Below are positions 11,751-23,722 of a DNA stretch of 64,000 nucleotides, piece by piece. The notes under the pieces are model-generated. The model was not told where the DNA came from and did no database searches. It worked only from the letters and a program-made list of their open reading frames with translations. The position numbers and the translations under genes are program-made. Source of the stretch: Costus lasius (taxonomy: Eukaryota; Streptophyta; Magnoliopsida; Zingiberales; Costaceae); contig CM050446.2 in NCBI GenBank assembly GCA_027563935.2, positions 24,803,501 to 24,867,500 of the forward strand, in the 5' to 3' direction. The stretch's first letter is position 1. Each line of letters begins with the position of its first letter.

Positions 11751-11824
11751 TATTTAAGGAGGCCGGGTAAAGTCACAAAAGGAGAGTTTGGCTGTGATTG
11801 GTCAAAGTACGGCGCCGCGGATTG
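11751..11824 (-). promoter_or_regulatory. H2A.X promoter elements
   Basis: Reading away from the start codon: a TATA-like TTAAATA (11751-11758), a CCAAT box (11797-11801), and CGCGGATT (11817-11824), one base from the plant histone octamer CGCGGATC that supports S-phase expression. Spacing is that of a normal compact plant histone promoter. Confidence 0.65.
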
Positions 11825-13369
11825 CCAACGTGTACGGTGTGGATTGTCGACATTTCTATGGCTCAAATTTACCGCCTCGTCCAGTTACGCCTTAGGTCAT
11901 GCCCTAAATTTCCTTTTTCTTTTTAGTTTTTCTATAAGAAAAAGAAGAGTGGAAAGGTTGGACAAATGACTTTTCTCTCATTTTCTTAGACAGAAAAAAG
12001 AATATAGGAAAGAAAAAAAATAGAGTTTTCCTTCAAAACACATTCCACCCAATTCAAGCAAAAAACATAAGCTCGTGTCTTCCTTGTGTTGTCGACCCCT
12101 CTGACCTCCCCTTTGCGTCACCAATGCCTCCACTCTCCCCTTCGCATCGTCGAGCCCTCTTTCCTCTCCCTCACGCTACCCAACCTTTGACCCTCACAAA
12201 GCTCGCCCACCGACACCTCCACCCTTTGGAGCTCCCCGTTACCGCCAGCCCAAGATTAGTGACCGGAGATGGGGAAGAACCCCCATCTAGTGCTCCCGAT
12301 AGTGACTACCGTCCCCAGCTCGCGTGCAGCAACTAGAGACAGACCAGAGATGCAACACCCTGCTCGCCCGTCCGCCCACTTGCCGAAGCATCTTGTGCTC
12401 CTCGCCATTTAATCCCCCCCCCCCTCTATCGATCATGTGAAGTTCACATGATTTTTTTTTCTATGCTCCTCACTTTCTTCTCCTTCCTCCATCACGTGAA
12501 ATTAATGTGATTTTTTTTTCCATCCTCCTCACTTTCTTCTCCTTCCTATTTTCCTTTCTCTCTATCTTTACTTCCTCTCACAAAGTGAGTGAATTGATTT
12601 GGAAGGATAGATGCCTTTTTTTTTTCTTTGAATTGGACGGAAAAGCAAAAAGAAACACATCGTCCTTGCACCTTGCCCTCTTCGCCCAAATGCCCGAACC
12701 TACTCTCGTCCCCATTATCGGCCCAAAACTGTGTCTTGCCGGAACCCTCTCCCATCAGAACCACTCTCACTGGTAAAAGCCTCTCGCTCAAAACACTCTC
12801 TCGCTCCCATCGATCTCCTCTCACTTTCTTTGATCACCTCTCCTAATCCCTCTCTCCTTGATCTTCTCTTGCCCCCTCACCTCTATCAGAACACTCCTCT
12901 CACCTTCTCTCTCGTATTGCCCGAACACTTCTCCCTTGCTTTCACTTGCCTCCCACCTCCCTGTCGAGCTTGCATCCTTGCTCTATTATCGTCGGCGCCC
13001 TTGCTCTGCTTGCCACCCACGTTCTTGTTCTTTGAGATAATCATGTGCATTGCATGTGATTCCAGTTTCTTTCCGCTCTTTATTCTTTTCATCTCTAGTT
13101 TTCTTTCTTTGCAAGAAACACAATCATTCATAAGCATGGCTAGAGTTACACAAATTTTCCACTAGAATTATTCTATCTTGCCACTAGAAATTTTATATGA
13201 TTGTATTTTTATTATGTTCACTATTTTACATATATAAATTATCATATCAATTTTCTAATAATTGCATAACATAAGTATTATGTGCATACATATTATTAAG
13301 TCACTATATTCATTCTTTGATTAGATCCTCAATTATTTTTGTATTCTCACTATGTTAGATGTTAGGCCC
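11825..13369. other. CT-rich low-complexity sequence
   Basis: Long stretches of CTC, TTCTCC and CCCTC on the plus strand, with C and T runs near 12418 and 12450. Frames such as 12731-13165 come from biased composition and show no domain. A two-copy repeat at 12432-12550 is listed separately. Possibly the decayed leader of a retroelement. Confidence 0.45.
12432..12550. repeat. 59-bp tandem duplication containing a palindrome
   Basis: Two copies (12432-12490, 12491-12550) share a T9 run and CTCCTCACTTTCTTCTCCTT. The first copy opens with a perfect palindrome (ATCATGTGAA, G, TTCACATGAT); the second has lost its symmetry. Confidence 0.8.
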
Positions 13370-14447
13370 AAAGATTAGGGCACAATTTTGACCAGTCAAC
13401 TAGGCCATTGACCAAGTCAAAATTGGCCCAGACTTTAGCCCACAACAATTTAGGGCTCTGCGAGCGATTTGGGTGACGACGTTGTCGCGATGGCAGGCGG
13501 GCAATGGTGGCCGGTGGTGGACGCGACGCATGGAGCACTTGGGGAGGGGAAGAGATCCGACGAGATCTCTGGCGCATGGAATGAGCGGCGGGCAACTCGT
13601 TTCTTGCAACGCGCGTTAATCTGGCGAGGGACGCGAGGTCAGCGGTGACCTCGAACTACGCAGCGGCAACGCATGGAGGCTTAGCAACGGGCGAGAACTT
13701 TGTGTGGCATGAGCATAGTAGACAACTCCGACGGGTGATGAGGCGTCATTCTCAGAGCAGATGAGCAGGCGGCACGAAGGACTTGGGCAGTGTGTCGACA
13801 GCCGTGTGGCGAGAAGCGGCTGACGATAGTGACGAACCCGAGTGCACGTGCGAGCCTACGTCAACGGGCAAGACAGAGGCCGTTGGCAGCATGGCGAGGT
13901 GCAGTTGACGACGATGGACAGCGGCGCTCGACGTGGTTGCCAAGCTAGCACCACGTCTAAGCCACTTACCCATGTGGAACCAGGTGGAGAACAAGGATTC
14001 ATCCACCTAGTGGCCGAGCTAGCGATCGGGAGACGAGGGGCTACAACGGGGAGAAAAACCAAGGATCAAGTGTTGATCCCGTCACTTGCTTCCTCTGCGT
14101 CCAAGCCCTCTCGGCTGCTTCCCATTGGAATTGTCTGGCTATCTCTGGCCCTAGCTCCCAATTTTCCCTCGTTCCCTCTCAATCCAGCAATTGGTGATAC
14201 TCCTGGATCCCCCTCGATGTCAGTGGGTGGTTATGCGGTAGCTCGACATCAATGGCCGCTCCTGCTATCTCTTCTTCCTCCCATTTGGTGCAGCTGCGGC
14301 GGAGTTGACGACTTGACTCCGACGAGGTATCTTTCTCCTCGTCCATTTTTGGTTTAACTAGTGTTTTTTTCTCCCCATTCTCCTCCCTCGTTCCGACATC
14401 ATCTGTTCTTCGTGCATCTCCTTTCCTTGGTTTTCGTCTATGCGTGG
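13370..14447. mobile_element. Possible LTR fragment of the TGTTAGGCCC family
   Basis: The segment begins TGTTAGGCCCAAAG, like the LTR at 47518 (TGTTAGGCCCAATT). It has GC-rich sequence over a CT-rich end and stops abruptly where the LTR at 14448 starts. Only the terminus and composition support the call. No protein domain is recognised in its frames. Confidence 0.3.
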
Positions 14448-15997
14448 TGATAGGGGTTTGTACCGCAAGTGTTCGGTCTATCGTGTAATAAAAAGTATCA
14501 ATCCCATGAGGACTAGGGGTCAAGTACTAATTGATTAGTTAACTAATAGCTAGGTGATTTAACAAATATAGGAGTGTCACTAAATCCTAATGCAAGAAAG
14601 TAAACTACAACAAATTAAAAGCAGACAGAACAGAAAGGAAGCAATCGGGATTTGAGATCTTTGAGAAAAGATCGGGGTTTCAGGTTTATCACACTGAAGC
14701 ATGAAAGAAAGTGAATGTTGATGTTTTGAATATGTTTTACCTATGTTTTCAAGGTAATCCTTCCTAAGGTACAGACACGCTCCCTCTTAGGACACGGTCA
14801 GATGTCTAACTTAACCCGAATCTCCTACTCCCATGGCTTACTAGGTTAAGTTGACCCAATGGGTTCTGTGAAGGATTAGGGTTCCTCAAGTAATTTCGAC
14901 AACTCTCGTGGCCGAAATCACCAGTCCAGTCTAAGGGGATCTGACGATTATGGTTCACCTCTCAGTCCTTCCCACAACATTTAAAACATAAATATGCATG
15001 GCCAGTACATAATCATGAATTAAAACTTCCCAGACATGAATAAGAACACAGATAAATTTAGATAAAGTGTAGATCAAATATTAACAATCAACATTCTTAT
15101 AGTGGGCTATGCCCAAACCTCGAAAAGAAGTTACGCTACAATGTTCATCATGAAATACATCATAATCTCTCAAATAAATTAATGCAAACTAGTAGGAAGA
15201 CTAGATCTATGTCGAGAGAGGCCAAGGCACAATCTTCAATGTCAAAACAAGGAAGAAATTTAGCTAGAAAAGCCTTTCGTTGCCCAAAATCACTATCAAG
15301 CCCTAAGTCTCGCCGTTTTGCTTCGTTCTCCCCAACAGTTCGCCCAAATTGCTTGATTCCCATCCCAAAACGTTTGTGTCTAAGTTAGGAAGGTCTATGT
15401 AAAATTTCATTAAATTCTGTTCTAAAAATAGCAAGATATGGCTGAAAAACCAAACGCCTGTCGAAACTAGGCGGAACCATTCACGACCGTGCATGGATGC
15501 ATGGCCATGCCCGTGAACGGCTCGACGAAGCTTGTTTTCTAGAAAAATTACTCTTCACGACCATGTATGTGTTCACGAGTGTGGCCATGAATGTTTCGTC
15601 GAGTTTTGAAAAAGTCGGCCGATCCCTTCACAGCCGAGCAAGGTGCACGGGCATGCCCGTGAATGGCTCGGCACAGTCTGGGAATGGAGGCTCATACACG
15701 GCCGTGCATGGATATATAGCCATGCCCGTGAAGAGCGTAGAAAAGTCCGTTTGAGCTAAAATTTGACGTGTAGCTTCATCTCACCATGAGGAATCGTCCC
15801 ATATCTTCAGATCTTCCAAATTCCACTAATTTTAGGGCGAAATCCCTATAATTTAATGAAAACAAGGAAAAGTAAAGATTTTGAATAATGTAAAACATTT
15901 AGGTAGATAAATGAGACAAAGCATGCATTTTACTCCAAAATAATAATAAAATTAAGCCGCGATATATCATATATTTGCATGCTATCAAAATACATCA
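14448..15997 (-). mobile_element. 3' LTR of a minus-strand Tat/Athila-like element
   Basis: On the minus strand it starts TGATGTATTTTG at 15997 and ends at 14448 (plus-strand TGATAGGGGTTTG), giving 1550 bp. Just upstream on that strand is the family's polypurine region, recognisable by TTGCTTGAGGACAAGC. The end region carries the usual TACCGCAAGTGTTCG and TATCAATCCCATGAGGACT. A palindrome cluster (CACGGCCGTG, GCACGGGCATGCCCGTGAA) occupies about 15470-15740. Confidence 0.85.
15470..15740. repeat. Palindrome cluster in LTR
   Basis: Examples are TTCACGACCGTGCATGGATG, GGCCATGCCCGTGAA and ACACGGCCGTGCATGG. Half-sites are CACGG/CCGTG rather than the TACGG/CCGTA of the left LTR. The cluster starts about 257 bp from the LTR start. 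Confidence 0.75.
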
Positions 15998-16025
15998 AAC
16001 TTAAAGTTTTGCTTGTCCTCAAGCA

Positions 16026-16030
16026 ATTGA
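16026..16030. repeat. Target site duplication ATTGA, left copy
   Basis: It matches 17985-17989 across the solo LTR. Confidence 0.85.
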
Positions 16031-17984
16031 TGTTGGGAAATCCCAGGGATATTTTACAAATTTTGGCATTACAGAGATTACATACGCAGCGGAAGAATAT
16101 CCCCAAAATAGGCCAGTCCCAAAAACCTAGTGAAGATCATCAAGCGAGGGGATCGACACGATGTGATAGAAAGTACCTTAAAGCAATATGAGAAGCCGAT
16201 GTCGAAGTGGGCGCCCAAGTGTTCGCTCTCTGCAGTCTCACACACACGGGCTCCTCGAGTTCTCTTCTTCCACGCTTGGTGTTAGCCTCAGGAAGAAGAT
16301 CCAAGCCTTTGCTCTCCTTCTTCAAGCCTTGCGCCAACTTCAAGAGAGGTTGCGCCAATAGAAGAGGGAGGATAGAGAAGAAGCCGCCAAATCTAAGCCT
16401 TCTTGCGCCAAGAAGAAGCCAAGAGGAAGATGAGTTGCGGCTATGGAAGAGGAAGAGAAGTATGCGCCACCCTCTCCTTGCTCTCGCCCTTGCCCTTGCT
16501 CACGCCTCCAAGAATTGTCACTAGAGCCTCACGCATGCCTCTATATTTATAGAGGCATGAGGCGGTGGCAAGAGGGGGGTGGCGCCAATAATCAAGAGGG
16601 TATGTGGCTAGGGTATGGGGCTTGGTTCAATTAGGGTTTTGTGGTTTTAGAAAGTCTCCAAGACCTTACCAAAAACCTCTACACCCTTACCATATGCGCC
16701 AAGGCTTGCCTTGCACCCCAAGCAATGCCATAAAGGCATGCATTCCATGAAAGGATGAGGGGGAGGCGCCCTTTACTTCCAAATGAAGCAAAGGCACCAA
16801 GCATCACCCCATTATACCCTTCATGCACCTATGGGGATAATTCCTCCCCATTATACCCTTTTAGCCTCTCTTCTCTTCATGATAACTTATTAGCAAGCCC
16901 AACTTAGCAATGGGCCTAGCCCAAAGTCCATCATTCATGTTAACCAAGCCATTGGATCCAATCCAACTTAACCCAAGGTCAAATGAGGCTAACCATGGTT
17001 AATTTGGTAAATATGCCAAAAATGAAAGTTGGCTCCAATAAGTTTCTTCCATCTCATCAGGCTCGTTGGCATTAATGAAATCTCCAAAATAGATCTGAGT
17101 TATCCAATAACTCGATCACAAGGCTTCTCGATCAATACGAGAACTCGAGTGTTTTGGTGTGTGACCCTGTAGGTTCCTCTGACATTGGTAGTGTTGACCT
17201 AAGGTCACACAAGCAGTGAGTGGCACCTAGCAGTGCATCGCTGCTACCCAAGTCATTGGAATGAATATCGACATCGATATCCCCATCATCGCGACTAGGT
17301 ACAGATGCATCACAGTCCCTTTGCCGAACTGATATCTGATTGGACAAGTGTGTCATTACTTGTTTTCACCTAATCACATGGTCATGACTAAATCAGGTCT
17401 TCACCTGGGTATGACCATACACTTTCAGTCATAGACCATAGAAGAGCTCCATGGATATCATGCTTCCCTAAGGGGCAATTTCTTTCTCTGTACATTGATC
17501 TTCTAATATGGGTTGTGACATACTCAATGACAATTGTTATAACCTCCCAATTACGGCGAGGAGTTAGGTTGCATCAAAGTATGTCCCTAACCATATAGAA
17601 GAGTCAATGAACTCAAGTCCAAGGATCAATGTATCTCCTATCACTTATGAGGTTAACTCATAACACCAAGTCATAGCCTCACAGCGGGTCTGTCCAGTAT
17701 ATCAACCACTGATATACCCATATGTCTGCGTTAGTACCTTGTACCTGACCAGCCCATATACCAGTCTCACAAGTACCATAGCTGTCCCATATCCACTAAG
17801 GTACATTGACTAGGGATGATAGTTTGAGCAAAGATCCAATTTGTCTCCAGGGACATTATCATGTAAGTACACAATCACAGATGTAGACAAACATAGATAA
17901 CGACAATGACAGAATGATATAAATATCAATGTTAAGTAGTACAGAGATGGACCAATACTAGGTCCTAGGGCATATACACTAACA
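16031..17984 (-). mobile_element. Solo LTR (TGTTGG...CTAACA), 1954 bp
   Basis: The plus-strand termini are TGTTGGGAAATCCC and ATACACTAACA. It is flanked by the direct repeat ATTGA at 16026-16030 and 17985-17989. Removing it rejoins the polypurine-side sequence of the host element, so the insertion is clear. A TATAAATA box in a near-perfect palindrome near 16540 and the CT-rich leader-like strand favour the minus orientation (start TGTTAGTGTATATGCCC). No primer site or internal coding sequence follows, so the interior was probably lost by LTR-LTR recombination. The superfamily (Copia-like?) is not certain. Confidence 0.85.
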
Positions 17985-18781
17985 ATTGAATTGTCCAAAA
18001 CACAATGATAAAATGAAATAAAGAATCTCAAACAACTTCAGTAAGTCTAACAAGGTTATAGTTTCAATCACAGTAAGCCTTAAGTTATGGTGCAGTGTCA
18101 AAAGCAAATTAAGCCAAAATATTATTAATACCATTCATTCGAATATGCAAAGTTGACAATACCAACGACCTTTACCATACATCACACATAAATAAAATTT
18201 TTTATCAAGTGTTCACAAATGAGATAATTGTACCTCAAGTTATGGGAAAATAGCATCGGTGCCACATAGTCCCTATGTTGTGCTTTTTTTTAGAACATTG
18301 CCAAGCCTTGGAAATGGGAACATCCTGGCTTCGGTACCACTGCTATTATTTTGAACTTTGGAGATAGTGCCAAGTATGATGAACAATGAACTTAGGTACC
18401 ACTATCCTTTTTGCTATTATGATGCAATGAATAGTGCCAAGTGGGAGTACAATGTGCAATGTACAAGTACACTTCAGTACCACTATTATTATTTCTGATT
18501 CCCATAACAAGGTGTACAAATAAGTATGGAATTATGAAGCAAGATGTAAAGAAGTGTGTCACATGTGATGTATTTCAAGGCGAAGATAAATATAATAAGT
18601 GCATCCCTTATGAATGAATAATAATTGATTGAGTTAATTAATTTTTCAACTGTACCAAATAAAAAGCTATGTATGCAAATTATAACCAATATAGACAACA
18701 AAGCATGCAAGGTTCTCATTCCAACCAATCAAGCGTTCAAAGAACAAGTCAATGTCAAGTAGAGCTGTCTCATAAGTATCA
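17985..18781 (-). mobile_element. 3' non-coding interior of the element whose LTR is at 14448-15997
   Basis: This continues directly from 15998-16030 once the solo LTR is removed. On the minus strand the joined text runs into TTGCTTGAGGACAAGC and then the LTR, as in the copies at 19170 and 24300. It contains the hairpin repeats at 18294-18486 and no coding sequence. Confidence 0.65.
18294..18486. repeat. Three degenerate repeats that are each an imperfect hairpin
   Basis: Units at about 18294-18349, 18363-18406 and 18430-18486 begin (ATAGTG)CCAAG and end GGTACCACTAT or a variant. ATAGTG pairs with CACTAT within each of the last two units. Confidence 0.65.
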
Positions 18782-18991
18782 GAGCTGTCTCATTTCCACT
18801 CAGGTACATCGACTAGGGACAAGAGTTTGAGCACATATCCAATCTATCTCCAGGGACATTATCATGAAAGAACACAATCGCAGATGTAAACTAAGTATGA
18901 TAACGACAATACCAGAATCATATATAAGAAATATCAATGTCAAGTAATACAAAGATAGACCAAACTAGGTCTTAGGGCATAAACACCAACA
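18782..18991 (-). mobile_element. Truncated second copy of the TGTTGG LTR
   Basis: This resembles 17776-17984 along its length (GGTACAT.GACTAGGGA, CTCCAGGGACATTATCATG, TAGGGCAT..ACACYAACA) and ends CACCAACA at 18991. The rest of the LTR is absent. A short duplication, AGAGCTGTCTCAT, precedes it. Confidence 0.75.
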
Positions 18992-19209
18992 TGGCTGAGT
19001 TCTTTGACTTCTAGAAATTGTGAGATCAAACTACTAAACGTTCAAAACCCCAATCACTTGATTTCTTCTGACTAGACCGCAGATTAGTAGTATATTTTTT
19101 TCTGATTAGAATATGTCTTTTTAACCAGAACGATTATTTTCATACCTTTCGTGCAATTCACTTTAATTTATTGCTTGAGGACAGGCAAAGATCTAAGTTT
19201 GGGAGTATT
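18992..19209 (+). mobile_element. 3' end interior and polypurine region of a plus-strand element
   Basis: It contains TTGCTTGAGGACAGGC and AAGTTTGGGAG directly before the LTR, the usual polypurine context. The rest of the interior is missing or separated. Confidence 0.7.
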
Positions 19210-20675
19210 TGATGCCTTGCATTTTGACAGAAATTTCTAGTATTATTTTATCTCAAGAGAGGCCAATTTTGATGTTTTAAGACTTCGTTTAGACTTATTT
19301 CCTTGTTTGCTTTGGAATCTTCACTTTTCCTTGTCTTTATGAAATTTCAGGTAAAACCATCCAATTTTAGACCTTTTTGGAAATTCTAAAGTCATGGCAT
19401 GATTCCCTATGAGGAGGCGAGGCTGCACATCAAATTTGGGCTCAATCCGAGCTTCTTTAAAAAATACGGCCAAGTGACACCGCGAGGTTCACTGGTGCTT
19501 TCACTAGATGTCAGAAAGTCTACAGAACACTTCACGGCCTGCCCGTGATTTTGGTGTTCACCAATGATTCTCTCGGAGGAAATTTCTATAGAAACGGACA
19601 GAATACTTCACGGCCTGATCGTGATTTTGGTGTTCACCCGTGATTCTTACCTGACGAAACTGTGTAGAAGACTTCACAGGACTTCACAGTCCGACCTTTA
19701 CTCGGTTTTCCTTCGATTCTGAGCCCTAGAAAAATCCAAAAAAGGCATGAAAATACATTTTGGAAAGCTAAGAGGGAAGTGAATCCAAAGAATATAAAAA
19801 CCCTCTTTCTTATTTCCTAATAGAGGAGAAATTGGTGCATGAAATGGCTAGGGCCAATGGAATAGGCGACTTAGCATTTTTGGGGCGATTTCGAGAGATT
19901 GGAGCATCATATCTTCACGATTTTTGGGGATCTTATTTGGTTCATCCTCTTCTTCCTCTTCAAAATGATTTGTAGCAATTTTCCTGATATTTTAGAGAGA
20001 TTTATGCAAGTTTTCATGACTATTATAGCGTAAAACCCTTTTCGGGACTTGGTTGAAGCCCACTGATGATTTCTTTCTTGAAATTTTAATCAATTCTGTT
20101 ATTTTGATGTTCATATGAGTATATTTTACCTTGGTGCTATTATTTCATGATGTTGCTTTGGCCACGTAATATCGTATGGTAGTCGACCCGATCCTGACCG
20201 AGAGGAGGATCGTGTCGGCGGACTCCCTAGCTAAGACTTGTAGATTTTTAACATGAGAGTGTTTAGAATCCACTTAAGGGCGACATAATCTTCCTTCGAA
20301 CTCTTTGGATCTGTTTAAAACTACCCACCATGAGAGTATGAGGTAGTTTTAGATAGGTACCAGGGTGTACCGATCGAGAGGGGGCATCCTGTATATTTGG
20401 AGGATTCCTTATGCGAAATTATGAACTCTTGTAATGGATAACCCTTAATTCAGTTAGATTCTTCAGTGTGGTGGATACCAAAGTTCCAATCTCTCTCTCT
20501 CTTATAGATATCTTTCTGCATCGTTGTGATTGATTTCTCGTTCTCGCTTACTACTTACAAAACCCCGTTTCTCGCTTACTACTTGAAAAACCCTGTTTCT
20601 GGTACTTAACTTTGCTCCCTGTGCGACAACCTTTTATATTACTTCGACATTACCGTACACTTGCGGGATGTGTCA
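19210..20675 (+). mobile_element. Plus-strand Tat/Athila-like LTR, 1466 bp
   Basis: It starts TGATGCCTTGCATTTT and ends GCGGGATGTGTCA, preceded by the polypurine region. It includes the family blocks GAATCTTCACTTTTCC, the palindrome cluster at 19478-19690 (TTCACGGCCTGCCCGTGATT and variants), and the CCGATCGAGAGGGGGCATC region. No matching 5-bp duplication was found at its two ends. Confidence 0.85.
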
Positions 20676-21169
20676 GAACACCAGAATCACATGCAAGCCA
20701 TGATGTACACTATGTAGATTGAGAAATAGGAATCACGACCAAAGATTTGTCTTGGGCTGGTCGTGAAGCTTACTGTTTGTTTCTCATAAAAAAATGTCTT
20801 CGGTGGAATTGCGGCCAAAGATTTTCGTCTTGGGCTGGTCATAAAGTATTCTATTGATTTTTAGACTTTTCTGCGAATCACGTATGAACCCCAAAATCTT
20901 GGGGTGGCTGTGATTTTCAACTAAAGCTCCGATTGATCCCAAATTTGTTGTGTATACTTGTCTCTTCATATGAAATCACTCCATAACTTTAAAATCTTCA
21001 AAAAGCTCCAAAAATGAGTGATTTTACTTGAAATAACATAAAGAGAAGAAAATGTGAAGATTCTGAAGTAAATAAGTAAATAAGCCTATATGGGGCATGG
21101 AAACATCAAAATTGGCCTTGTTTTGAGATAAGATAATGCCAAAAATCATTATCAAAATGCAAGGCATCA
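20676..21169 (-). mobile_element. Inverted 5' half of an LTR of the same superfamily
   Basis: On the minus strand it begins with an intact TGATGCCTTGCATTTTGA terminus at 21169 and runs to 20676, where the intact LTR above ends. It matches the first 480 bp of the LTR at 61419 (shared GTTTACACAACAAATTTGGG-like text and a similar passing peptide). Its own 3' half is missing. Confidence 0.8.
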
Positions 21170-21557
21170 TCTAGTCAGTTCGGTAAGCCACGAAAGTAGG
21201 AGATCGTTTTGAATAGGTACCGGGTTATGCTGCTGAAAGGGTGTAACATTTACCTCCGGATAAGTCTTTGAACATTTTAGATCATTTACTTTATTATTAT
21301 TCTATTCAAGTTTAGATCCATCATTGTGATGAACCCCAATGTCTTGAATTATCTCAAAATAGTATTTAACTCGTATCTCTTGTTTGGAAACCAATCTGAC
21401 CCATTAGTTTAGTTTACTTTATTTTACTTTGCATTTGAACTTTATTTAGTTTGTCTAGCTATCGATTACGTGATCAATCGATAATTACGACTTATACCTG
21501 TGGGAACGATATCTGAAGTACTACATTGGTAAGTCGTGTACTTGCGAATTGTGTGCA
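21170..21557 (+). mobile_element. 3' half of the 5' LTR of a non-autonomous element
   Basis: This matches the 3' part of the LTR at 24357-25905, from AGTAGGAGA.CGTT to TGCGGATTGTGTGCA. It keeps the uninterrupted site CCCATTAG (21400-21407) where the other LTR has an insertion. A primer site follows. Confidence 0.85.
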
Positions 21558-21566
21558 TTAAGTTTT

Positions 21567-21584
21567 TGACGCCGTTGCCAGGGA
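21567..21584 (+). other. Primer binding site, tRNA-Asp, two mismatches
   Basis: It reads TGACGCCGTTGCCAGGGA; the perfect tRNA-Asp complement is TGGCGCCGTTGCCGGGGA. It lies ten bases after the LTR end. Confidence 0.85.
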
Positions 21585-22299
21585 CAATAGTCAATATCAA
21601 ATTGATTTAATCATTGATAGACTAGACTTTATCCTATTTATTTTTGTTTCTTTTCTTGCTTTTGTTAGTTACTTAGTTTTCATTTAGTTAGTATAACTCT
21701 ACTTTTTGCTTTGACTTCTTAATATTACCTGCTGAACTTGTTTATACATAGAAGTCTAAGAATAGACGTAATCTCATTTCAACTTACTAATCATTCCATT
21801 TGATATTGAATTGGTAATTGAGATAACTTTTAAAAGTAGAAGAAGACTCGAGGAGTTGAAGAACAATGATGATGACTGGAAAACTCACGCAAAACATCGC
21901 TTTTGCTAAACTCCTTGATTCTACCGAACTAATCAACTCGAGTATGGTAAAATCTAACAATCTACATGAGGAAGCACCCAAGGTAACTGTTGAAAGAAAC
22001 CTATACCTGATATCACTGTCTGACAATTTAAGGTATGAATTCCTTAGTGCTGACTTATGCATTTTACACTCTGAATAACACTGCGATCGAGCTAATGACC
22101 TTAAACAAGTGCTTCTTGGGAGGCAACCCAAGTCTTTTATGTTTTTCTTTACTTGTGTATTGTGTGTTTTGTTTATTTAGTCTTTAAATCATGAAGTTAG
22201 ATAACTTGTTTTGTTTGATGTTGGAATGTTGATGATTTTGTTTTCTTATCTTGGTAGGAACACCTCAAAAGAACAAAAGTGAACTTTTGAAGCTACATG

Positions 22300-22344
22300 T
22301 TTCATCATGGTTTGTCCGTGACCGATGTCACGGCCATGATGAAA
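22300..22344. repeat. Perfect two-part hairpin
   Basis: TTTCATCATGG (22300-22310) pairs with CCATGATGAAA (22334-22344), and the inner CCGTGAC pairs with GTCACGG around CGAT. This gives 18 paired positions in 45 nt. Confidence 0.85.
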
Positions 22345-23722
22345 AATTTCACAATTGCTGCATTCTTCAACAAGAAATTCATGGCTGACCCCTAGCTGCT
22401 TTCACAGCTGTGATAAGACTTTTAAAGGCAGCGACATAACTTCAACTTTCGCTCGCAAGACTCACATGATTGAGCGAGACAGAAATAATTGGACATTATA
22501 TCCTATATCTAGAAGAAGAAAGGCATCGTAGTGAACTTCATGAAGAGATGATGAGATTTGGGGAGATGGTGATGATGATGAAGATGACCCCAAGAGGAAG
22601 GTACTGAAGCGATCTCTCATGATGAGAACTTTAAGCCTAAAAAGAAGAAGTGAGTATTACTTTCTCCTATCCCCCCACTCTCTCACATCGCATCAATTGC
22701 ATAGAGGACTATGCGAATTTTTATGTAGGGAGGGGATGATTCTGATGCTTATTCCTTCTACAGCTTAGTCTTCTAACTATTCATTTGGTATTATATTCTT
22801 GACTTATTATGACTTTTTCTATGTCTGTGATACATGACTATGATATTTTGACTATGTTGTGATGATAGTTATGCTCTTATTTGACTCTGATTCTGTGATG
22901 ATGATGCTGTGGCGATACTGTGCTATCATGATATTTTGAGGATTCTTTGCTGATGATTCACTCGTATATGTTGATGATTCTGTGACATGTGGATGTGCTG
23001 AAAATTTGATGACATGATGATCATACTCTGCTAATGATTTGGTAATCTCTGTTGCAATACTTTTTTTTCATATCGATACATGCATTCAGTGACATTGTGA
23101 TTGAAAATGATTGGGTAATTGTCTATTGAACTTGATGATTTCATTCTGCTGATTTATCATAATAATATATGTGATTTATTTTGATTATAGATTGTCTTGT
23201 GATTTTCATGCTGATGCTTTGAAATGATGACTTTTATGATGAAGTATTATTTTGATGTTCATGTTGATTCTGATACAAATGAGATATAATATTTTGCTAA
23301 TGCTTGTGAAGATATTTTAATGAAAATCTTTGGACAATGATGTTTTTACTAGATTTAATCTGAGAGCTTTGAATGAATTCTGATGATTTCACTTCATGAT
23401 ATGGATTTGACAATGAGAATGCTCAAATTTATCACCTTGTCAAGACCTTATCATGATGCAATCATGCAATATCAAGTTTATAAATTCTTGTGAGTGGTCT
23501 GTTTAAAAATTTTTTATTTGAAAGGTGACACTTTTTTGACATTATTTGAGACTTGTAAGCTAGTGTTATACTTTTGATCCTCTATTGATTTAACTATTTC
23601 ATTCATCTATTTGATTTTCCTTATCATATGTTGGGTGATAATTACTTGCAAAAAAATAAAAATAAATAAAAAAGTTATCTCTCTAACTAGACTTGCAACT
23701 CCACTAACCTAGTAATGCACAA

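Noticed and set aside
12731..13165. 144-codon plus-strand frame
   Set aside because: It lies in CT-rich low-complexity DNA; overlapping frames on both strands are equally open and none has a domain.
13842..14357. 171-codon plus-strand frame
   Set aside because: GC-rich transposon-like DNA, with no recognisable domain, and overlapping open frames on the other strand.
16207..16524. 105-codon plus-strand frame
   Set aside because: It lies inside the solo LTR, in its purine/pyrimidine-rich leader.
18294..18486. CRISPR-like repeat array
   Set aside because: Three degenerate units without uniform spacers, in plant nuclear DNA inside a retroelement.
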